A stretch of DNA of 6,435 bases from Candidatus Pacearchaeota archaeon (GTDB lineage Archaea > Nanobdellota > Nanobdellia > Pacearchaeales > GW2011-AR1). The stretch covers positions 1,075-7,509 of the forward strand of contig NZDU01000031.1 of NCBI GenBank assembly GCA_002688875.1, in the 5' to 3' direction. Shown here piece by piece: positions 1 to 5,202 of the stretch (its first letter is position 1; every line of letters starts with the position of its first letter). The translations under genes and the position numbers were made by a program. A model generated the notes under the pieces. The model had not been told where the DNA came from, did no database searches, and saw nothing but the letters and a program-made list of their open reading frames with translations.

Positions 1-354
1 GAACCTGATGATTTTCTAAAGGTTCGTGAAACGCTATCCCGTATAGGAGTAGCGTCCCGCAAAGAGAAAACAATATATCAATCTTGCCACATATTACATA
101 AACAAGGTAGATATTATATAGTACATTTTAAAGAATTGTTTGCACTGGATGGAAAACCATCCAATTTGTCGCAAAATGATATAGAACGAAGAAATACAAT
201 AGCAGCACTATTAGACGATTGGGGATTGATAGAAGTTATGGGTATTTCAGAACCTAGAGCTCCGTTATCACAAATTAAAATACTTTCTTTTAAAGAGAAA
301 GACGAATGGACTTTAGAAACAAAATACAATATTGGAAAGAAAGGAGTAGAATAG
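1..354 (+). CDS. regA: RegA translational repressor, 5' end missing
   Basis: RegA binds the start regions of many early phage mRNAs and blocks their translation, including replication genes and, in T4, its own message. The visible 117 residues run from the first base to TAG at 352-354. They closely resemble T4 RegA as I remember it: DFLKVRETLSRIG, YQSCHILHKQG, YYIVHFKEL, LLDDWGLIE, and near the end LSFKEKDEWTLETKYNIG. T4 RegA is about 122 residues, and the alignment suggests only some 7 N-terminal residues and the start codon lie before the window. Residues reported for RNA contact in the T4 first helix (the K and T of FLKVKETL) are kept. The C-terminus is a few residues longer (KKGVE). The next gene begins one base after the stop, and its Shine-Dalgarno (AAGGAG, 341-346) sits inside this gene. 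In T4-type phages genes 44 and 62 (clamp loader) usually lie just upstream, so they are expected there. Confidence 0.93.
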   Translation, partial: EPDDFLKVRETLSRIGVASRKEKTIYQSCHILHKQGRYYIVHFKELFALDGKPSNLSQNDIERRNTIAALLDDWGLIEVMGISEPRAPLSQIKILSFKEKDEWTLETKYNIGKKGVE

Positions 355-355
355 C

Positions 356-658
356 ATGGCATTGAAACTTATACGATTGAAGTCTGGTGAAGATATTATA
401 ACTGACATATTAGAAGATGATGGTTTGGGTGTTAAGATAAAAGATCCTGTTGTACTTATGCCTATGGGTGATGGTAGAGGAAATAAAGTACAGATGGGAA
501 TGGTACCTTGGCTCCCTTTTAGTGACGAACCAGATTACAAAATATCACATGATTGGATTGTTTTAATAGTAGAACCTAATGATGAGATAAAAGATAATTG
601 GGAACGAATATATGGTCCGGGTATTATTAAACCAACTACAAAAATTTTATACAGCTAA
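356..658 (+). CDS. Small Sm/Hfq-like beta-barrel protein (putative)
   Basis: This is a complete 100-residue protein of uncertain function. It starts with LKLIRLKSGEDIITDILEDD and continues with a predicted strand VKIKDPVVLMPM, then MGMVPWLPF, and DWIVLIVEPNDEIKDNWERIYG. Short beta strands with a leading 'L-x-S/T-G-E-D/E-I/V' segment resemble an Sm1-type strand-turn-strand, so I infer a small Sm-like barrel that could bind RNA. Small genes of this type next to regA and gene 43 are familiar to me from marine T4-like phages, usually annotated as hypothetical. The start is well supported: AAGGAG at 341-346 lies 9 bases before the ATG, and no other start is near. The gene follows regA after one base and its TAA touches the next ATG (TAAATG). 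No signal peptide or membrane segment is visible. The coding region is clear; the Sm-like fold is only a moderate inference. Confidence 0.8.
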   Translation: MALKLIRLKSGEDIITDILEDDGLGVKIKDPVVLMPMGDGRGNKVQMGMVPWLPFSDEPDYKISHDWIVLIVEPNDEIKDNWERIYGPGIIKPTTKILYS

Positions 659-2167
659 ATGAAATTACAGTCACTATCAGGTAAAGGTTTTGATATGGTT
701 CGTAAGGCCAGAGGAACTTTGACCGAAGAAAAAACAACTATCAAGAAAGAAGAAAAGACTAAAATAGAAGTTGTGATTTTAGGTATTGATGAAGGTGAAG
801 GAACTGTTAATGAAATTTTGCAGCAGGTTTGTAAAGAACTTAAAGTTAAATGTACATCTATCAATGTTGGTCAAGCTTGGATCTCAGATCAAGATATTGA
901 AAAAGGTACATTGGTCGTTTCTAATTATGATGGTAACGATAAAAAAGAAACTATCTCTATAGGAAAAACTGTTGTGTTTGTCCGACGTGGAGCCATTTTA
1001 GATATGGCTGGACAATCACTAACAAGTTTGTTTGAAAGTGCTGGCTGTTTCATGGTCAATGATTTAGAGTCTATGTTATTGTGTGACAATAAGATGGCTA
1101 CAGCAATTCAATTAGCTAGTCATAATGTTGCAGTACCTAAAACATCTATTGTCAATAATAAAAAGAGTATTGAAGATGCTCATAGGCATATTGGTGGTAA
1201 CTTTCCAGTAATTATAAAAACACTAACAGGAACACAAGGTGTTGGTGTGGCTAAAGTTACAGATCAAGAATCTTTAGTTTCTGTTTGTGAGGCGTTATGG
1301 AAATATGATGCGGTTATTCTACTTCAAGAATATTTGGACATTGATTTTGATGTCCGTAGTTTGGTTGTTAATAATAGAATTTTAGGTGCAGCAAAACGAA
1401 TAACAGATAAAGATGAGTTTAGAAGTAACGTACACTTAGGTGCAACAACGAAACCTTATATCTTATCAGATGAAGAAAAGAAAGTGGTTTTATCCGCAGC
1501 TAGAGCCACTGGTGGTTATATGATAGGTGTTGATCATTGTTTAGTTAAGGATGAAATTATTATTTTAGAATGTAATGGTTCTCCAGGTATTCGATCACAC
1601 TTTGAAGGATATGATATGTCAGACTGGCCTCAACAAAATATAGGTACCAAAACTGATAAAGAAATTTTTAAGATGATAGTTGAATATTTAAGTATAGATA
1701 TTCACCGCAGAAATAGATTTAGGCAAGAAGCTGGTTATATAGAATCTCTAACGGTTGATGGTATTGATGATCCAATCAGAGCTAAAATGGATACTGGTAA
1801 CGGAACTAAAGCAACAATGTTCTATGTAGATGAAATAAAAATTAAAGGTAAGGTAGTACATTGGGAAAAGAATAAACATAAATTTAAATCAAAGCTTATT
1901 GGAATAAGTAAACCACAACGAGCCTTTAGTCCAAAGATGGAAGAACGACCTGTAGTTGAAGTAGCTATAGAGTTTAATAATAAACGATATGAAAATGTTC
2001 CTTTGGGTTTAACTACAGATGATAGTTATAGTGAAATGTTAGTTAATAGAGATTTACTTACAAGATTTAAAGTTTCAGTAAATCCTAACAAACGATTTGT
2101 TTTATCCGATTGGACAGAAAAGGATAAAATGCCACCCGGAAAGATTGACAAAAAGAAAAACCTATGA
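659..2167 (+). CDS. RimK-like ATP-grasp ligase fused to RimB-like retropepsin protease
   Basis: This 502-residue two-domain protein starts with a charged lead (residues 1-35), then a pre-ATP-grasp region (36-150). The ATP-grasp domain (about 150-345) shows K187, a glycine loop GTQGVGV (191-197), FRSNVHLGA (254-262; RimK has FRSNLHRGG), D292, and ECNGSPGI (304-311), giving the Mg/ATP residues D292, E304 and N306. RimK ligases add amino acids to protein C-termini, classically glutamate to ribosomal protein S6. From about 358 to 485 a domain of the 'ATP-dependent zinc protease' retropepsin family follows: AKMDTG (375-380, catalytic Asp378), RPVVEVAIEFNNKRY (430-444), MLVNRDLL (460-467) and a final beta strand. 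In Pseudomonas the separate protein RimB of this family works with RimK. After DTG the usual A/S is N381. No Shine-Dalgarno precedes 659; ATG 695 has one (679-687), so the start is open, although coupling from the preceding TAA is possible. Substrate is unknown. Confidence 0.88.
   Translation: MKLQSLSGKGFDMVRKARGTLTEEKTTIKKEEKTKIEVVILGIDEGEGTVNEILQQVCKELKVKCTSINVGQAWISDQDIEKGTLVVSNYDGNDKKETISIGKTVVFVRRGAILDMAGQSLTSLFESAGCFMVNDLESMLLCDNKMATAIQLASHNVAVPKTSIVNNKKSIEDAHRHIGGNFPVIIKTLTGTQGVGVAKVTDQESLVSVCEALWKYDAVILLQEYLDIDFDVRSLVVNNRILGAAKRITDKDEFRSNVHLGATTKPYILSDEEKKVVLSAARATGGYMIGVDHCLVKDEIIILECNGSPGIRSHFEGYDMSDWPQQNIGTKTDKEIFKMIVEYLSIDIHRRNRFRQEAGYIESLTVDGIDDPIRAKMDTGNGTKATMFYVDEIKIKGKVVHWEKNKHKFKSKLIGISKPQRAFSPKMEERPVVEVAIEFNNKRYENVPLGLTTDDSYSEMLVNRDLLTRFKVSVNPNKRFVLSDWTEKDKMPPGKIDKKKNL
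679..687 (+). promoter_or_regulatory. Shine-Dalgarno-like site before alternative start ATG 695
   Basis: AGGTAAAGG lies 7 bases before the in-frame ATG at 695-697 of the RimK/retropepsin gene. The annotated ATG at 659 directly follows the upstream TAA and has no purine-rich site. Initiation at 695 would remove 12 residues (MKLQSLSGKGFD) that precede the low-complexity charged lead and are not part of the ATP-grasp fold. This makes 695 a plausible true or second start. Confidence 0.4.
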
Positions 2168-2173
2168 TATAAT
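2145..2173 (+). promoter_or_regulatory. Consensus sigma70 promoter with extended -10, reading into gene 43
   Basis: TTGACA (2145-2150) and TATAAT (2168-2173) are both perfect hexamers separated by the optimal 17 bp. TG at 2165-2166 completes an extended -10 (TGnTATAAT). It occupies the last codons of the ligase/protease gene and its stop. Transcription normally begins about 6-8 bases after the -10, that is near 2180, which is the A of the gene 43 ATG, so the transcript would have little or no leader. TATAAT alone occurs several times here by chance because the DNA is AT-rich, but no other copy has a paired TTGACA. A host sigma70-driven early promoter for the polymerase is the simplest reading. 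Confidence 0.7.
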
Positions 2174-2179
2174 GTTTAC

Positions 2180-4663
2180 ATGAGTGATTTCTATATTAGT
2201 GTATTGCAACGGGCTGATAAGCTCCTTGTTCGTGAATTTAAAGATGGTAAAAGAATCAAACATAAAGTTAAATATGAACCAACACTTTATGTTCCTGTAA
2301 AGAAGCAAACAAACTTCAAAACACTTACAGGTCAATTTGTGGCTCCATATAAATGCGAGTCAATTTATGATGCTAAATCTTTCTTGAGCAAGTATGAAGA
2401 TCAGCCCGAACTGGTCTATGGTATGGAGCGGTATCCCTATGCATGGATTGCTGAAAATTATGAAGGTATTATTGATTGGGATATTAGTAAACTCAGAACT
2501 ATTACGATAGATATAGAAGTTGCGTGTGAGAATGGATTTCCAAATCCTGAAGAGGCTTTGGAAGAAATGTTGTGTATCACAGTAAAGAATCAGTCTAATA
2601 AAGAAATTATAGTTTGGGGTCTTTATGATTATACTAATGATCGTGAAGATGTAAATTATATACAGTGTTCAGATGAGAAGGATCTATTAAAGAAATTTTT
2701 AGAGTTCTGGGAATATTTTGAACCTGATATTGTTACAGGATGGAACTGTAAATTTTTTGACATACCATATCTATGTAATCGTATTACAAGATTGTTTGGT
2801 GAAGATGAAATTCAAAAAATGTCTCCATGGGGCATTGTACATTCTAGAATAACACACCTCTCTATAGGACGTGAAGTTCAGATGTATGATATCTTAGGTG
2901 TATCTATTCTAGATTACCTTGACCTGTATAGAAAATATACTTATAGTAATCAGGAGTCATATGCTCTTAACCATATTGCATATGTAGAATTGGGTGAACG
3001 TAAACATGAAAACCCACATGAAACATTCCGAGATTGGTATATAAACGACTATCAATCATTTGTTGATTATAATATTCAAGACGTTGAGTTAGTTGATAAG
3101 TTTGAAGATAAGATGAAGTTAATTGAACTTCATTTAACGATGGCTTATGAAGCAAAGATTAATCCAAATGATGTGTTTTCTCAAGTTCGTATGTGGGATG
3201 TTATCATTTATAACTTTTTAAGAGAAAACAATATTGTTGTACCTAGAAGAAAAGTTAAAAGAAAAGATGCATCATATGAAGGTGCATATGTAAAAGAACC
3301 AATTTTAGGATTACATAATTGGGTGATGTCGTTTGATTTGAATAGTTTGTATCCTCATCTCATTATGCAGTATAACATCTCACCAGAAACTTTGGCAGCC
3401 GAAGGTAATGGTCAAGTTAATGTAGAACGAATGTTAAATAAAGAAGTTGAGATTCCAAAGGACGGCTATACCGTTACACCAAACGGTGCACGTTTTAGAA
3501 TTGATGAGCAAGGATTTCTTCCAGCACTAATGCAAAAGTTTTATACAGACCGTGTTAAGTTTAAACAATGGACATTAGAGGCTCGTAAAAAATATCAACA
3601 GAATAAAGATAAAAAATATCTTAATGAGATTTCAAAATATAATAATATTCAAATGGCTCGTAAGATTGCTTTGAACAGTGCTTATGGTGCAATCGGCAAT
3701 CAGTATTTTAGATATTACGATACTCGTATGGCTACGGCAATAACCTTGGGTGGTCAATTATCAATTCGATGGATTGAAAATAAAGTAAATGAATATCTCA
3801 ATAAAGTATTACAGACTACAGATATTGATTATGTTATAGCATCAGATACAGATTCAATTTATGTAACCTTTGATGACTTGGTTAAGAAAGTTAATCCTAA
3901 GAATCCTATTAACTTTTTAGATAAGGTTGCAACTGAAAAGTTAGAGCCATTTATAGAAAAGAGCTTTAAAGAGTTGGCTGTATATGTAAATGCATACGAA
4001 CAGAAAATGGAAATGGCAAGAGAAGTCATAGCAGATAAAGGTATATGGACAGCTAAGAAACGATACATTCTCAATGTACATGATAGTGAAGGTGTACGAT
4101 ATGCAGAACCAGAATTAAAAGTGATGGGTATTGAGGCGGTAAAGTCCTCAACTCCAGAACCGTGTCGAGATAAAATTAGAGAGGCATTGAAACTTATTAT
4201 AGGTGAAGATGAAAAAACTTTGAATATGTTTATTCAAGAATTTCATAAGACGTTTATGGAACTTGATCCTGAACAAATAGCTTATCCAAGATCGTGCAAT
4301 GGATTAAAGAAGTGGGGAGATAGTTCTAGTATATTTAAGAAAAAATGTCCAATGCATATTAAGGGTGCATTAATATATAATCATTTACTAAAACGTCATA
4401 AGGTTACACACAAGTATCCTTATATACAACAAGGTGATAAAATTAAATTTTTAGAATTAAGATTACCAAACAAGATGCAGTCGAATGTTATTTCGTTTAT
4501 GACAAGACTACCGAAAGAATTTGACTTGCATAATATGATAAACTATGATATAATGTTTGATAAGAGTTTCGTTGAACCTTTAACATTTATTCTTGACCAG
4601 ATTAATTGGCACGTAGATAGAAGTTATGGGACACAACGAACTCTAGAGGATTTATTTGGATGA
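2180..4663 (+). CDS. 43: DNA polymerase, family B, T4 gp43-like
   Basis: This is the replicative phage DNA polymerase with 3'-5' proofreading, 827 residues against about 898 in T4 and close to marine T4-like versions. Exonuclease motifs: DIEVACENGFP (D111, E113), GWNCKFFDIPY (D194) and YNIQD (D301). Polymerase motifs: A, SFDLNSLYPHL (metal ligand D386, sugar gate Y391); B, KIALNSAYGAIGN (K495, Y502); C, ASDTDSIYV (D556, D558). Then come KKRYILNV (626-633) and MGIEAVKSSTP. All catalytic residues are present. The last residues TLEDLFG match the position and character of the T4 C-terminal clamp-binding peptide (LDFLFG). The ATG at 2180 is the only start after the upstream stop in this frame. It has no Shine-Dalgarno, only 12 bases separate it from the previous gene, and a perfect promoter ends 7 bases before it. 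There is no room in the gap for a T4-style operator hairpin. The TGA overlaps the next ATG. Confidence 0.98.
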   Translation: MSDFYISVLQRADKLLVREFKDGKRIKHKVKYEPTLYVPVKKQTNFKTLTGQFVAPYKCESIYDAKSFLSKYEDQPELVYGMERYPYAWIAENYEGIIDWDISKLRTITIDIEVACENGFPNPEEALEEMLCITVKNQSNKEIIVWGLYDYTNDREDVNYIQCSDEKDLLKKFLEFWEYFEPDIVTGWNCKFFDIPYLCNRITRLFGEDEIQKMSPWGIVHSRITHLSIGREVQMYDILGVSILDYLDLYRKYTYSNQESYALNHIAYVELGERKHENPHETFRDWYINDYQSFVDYNIQDVELVDKFEDKMKLIELHLTMAYEAKINPNDVFSQVRMWDVIIYNFLRENNIVVPRRKVKRKDASYEGAYVKEPILGLHNWVMSFDLNSLYPHLIMQYNISPETLAAEGNGQVNVERMLNKEVEIPKDGYTVTPNGARFRIDEQGFLPALMQKFYTDRVKFKQWTLEARKKYQQNKDKKYLNEISKYNNIQMARKIALNSAYGAIGNQYFRYYDTRMATAITLGGQLSIRWIENKVNEYLNKVLQTTDIDYVIASDTDSIYVTFDDLVKKVNPKNPINFLDKVATEKLEPFIEKSFKELAVYVNAYEQKMEMAREVIADKGIWTAKKRYILNVHDSEGVRYAEPELKVMGIEAVKSSTPEPCRDKIREALKLIIGEDEKTLNMFIQEFHKTFMELDPEQIAYPRSCNGLKKWGDSSSIFKKKCPMHIKGALIYNHLLKRHKVTHKYPYIQQGDKIKFLELRLPNKMQSNVISFMTRLPKEFDLHNMINYDIMFDKSFVEPLTFILDQINWHVDRSYGTQRTLEDLFG
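4526..4554 (+). promoter_or_regulatory. Possible weak promoter with extended -10 inside the end of gene 43
   Basis: TGATATAAT (4546-4554) is a perfect extended -10 within a 16-base exact copy of the gene 43 promoter/start region (4543-4558 equals 2162-2177). At the 17-bp position the -35 is TTGCAT (4526-4531), which keeps only TTG. If active, it would start near 4561 and give the 4660 and 5203 genes a leader of about 100 bases. It lies in codons for NYDIMFD of the polymerase, so chance or protein constraint could explain it. Confidence 0.3.
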
Positions 4664-5184
4664 TGACCCCACAAGCAAAATCAGTTTTGCAAAAGGTAAT
4701 AGCTGATAATGGTGTAGGTAATAAAGCTAAAAACATTATGGGCGGCCGTTGGACAAAAGATTCTCCCTTTATACTTTTTAAGAGTTTATCTATAACTCAA
4801 AGAGGAGATTGGGGAGAGAAAATGTTTGAAGAATCTTTTGGTATTAAATGTCAACCCACAGGTATTGATTTACCAGAGTTGGTTGCTGATGTTAAAACAT
4901 TTACTAGAGCATATGAAAGAACTAAATTTAGTGGTTGGGCTTGTTTGGATCTTAACCCAGATTGGTATTTTATATACCTTATATTTCCAGATGAATATCA
5001 ATTATATAAAATACCAGGAAATGATCAGTGTGTGAAGAATCCAAAAGCCAATCATCGCAATGACAGGCAGTTTGGAAAAATAGATATTACAAGAGTTGAT
5101 ATAGAGAGATTTATAAGACATGGGTATCGAGTTGATGATGACCCAACAAATAAGCTTAAAACACCATTAGAAAATTTATTTTGA
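4660..5184 (+). CDS. Putative PD-(D/E)XK-like nuclease, clamp-motif C-terminus
   Basis: A 174-residue protein that I do not recognise with certainty. The layout suggests a restriction-endonuclease-like fold: an N-terminal helix, WTKDSPFILFKSLS (31-44), a helix with an acidic residue RGDWGEKMFEE (48-58, E53), GID (D70), then ADVKTFTR (D77-V-K79) as a candidate D-(D/E)XK core. A tryptophan-rich strand pair follows: SGWACLDLNPDWYFIYLIFPDEYQLYKIP. The 6 residues between D70 and D77 are short for this superfamily, so the catalytic assignment is tentative. It ends in TPLENLF, like the polymerase end TLEDLFG. The start is ATG 4660, overlapping the gene 43 stop (ATGA), with AGAGGA at 4645-4650 nine bases before; ATG 4663 is an immediate alternative. 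The next gene, a DNA methyltransferase, begins right after its stop, so a nuclease/methylase pair is suggested. It could instead be a structure-specific recombination or repair nuclease, or catalytically inactive. Confidence 0.78.
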   Translation: MMTPQAKSVLQKVIADNGVGNKAKNIMGGRWTKDSPFILFKSLSITQRGDWGEKMFEESFGIKCQPTGIDLPELVADVKTFTRAYERTKFSGWACLDLNPDWYFIYLIFPDEYQLYKIPGNDQCVKNPKANHRNDRQFGKIDITRVDIERFIRHGYRVDDDPTNKLKTPLENLF

Positions 5185-5190
5185 ATGAAC

Positions 5191-5195
5191 AAGGA
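5191..5195 (+). promoter_or_regulatory. Shine-Dalgarno deciding the methyltransferase start
   Basis: AAGGA lies 7 bases before ATG 5203, whereas the in-frame ATG at 5185 touches the upstream TGA and has only AT-rich sequence before it. I therefore take 5203 as the start; 5185 would add only MNKELI. Confidence 0.55.
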
Positions 5196-5202
5196 ATTAA
5201 TC

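Noticed and set aside
114..362. 82-codon reading frame on the - strand over regA
   Set aside because: It is a shadow of regA, whose + strand product has clear family similarity. No ribosome-binding site or recognisable protein was seen.
356..2182. The Sm-like gene, the ligase/protease gene and gene 43 share one frame, separated by single stops (TAA 656-658, TGA 2165-2167), so stop readthrough could join them
   Set aside because: Sharing a frame has a one-in-three chance per junction. No readthrough context or downstream structure was seen, and normal restart is simpler.
2757..2762. Second TTGACA inside gene 43
   Set aside because: No acceptable -10 at 16-18 bp downstream; it encodes part of the exonuclease motif FFDIPY.
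3068..3073. TATAAT hexamers inside gene 43 (3068, 3638, 4376)
   Set aside because: No matching -35 at 16-18 bp and no extended -10. They are expected in AT-rich coding DNA.
4826..5035. 69-codon + strand frame inside the nuclease-like gene
   Set aside because: It lies wholly within a longer gene with a good Shine-Dalgarno and operon coupling; the product is low-complexity and unrecognised.
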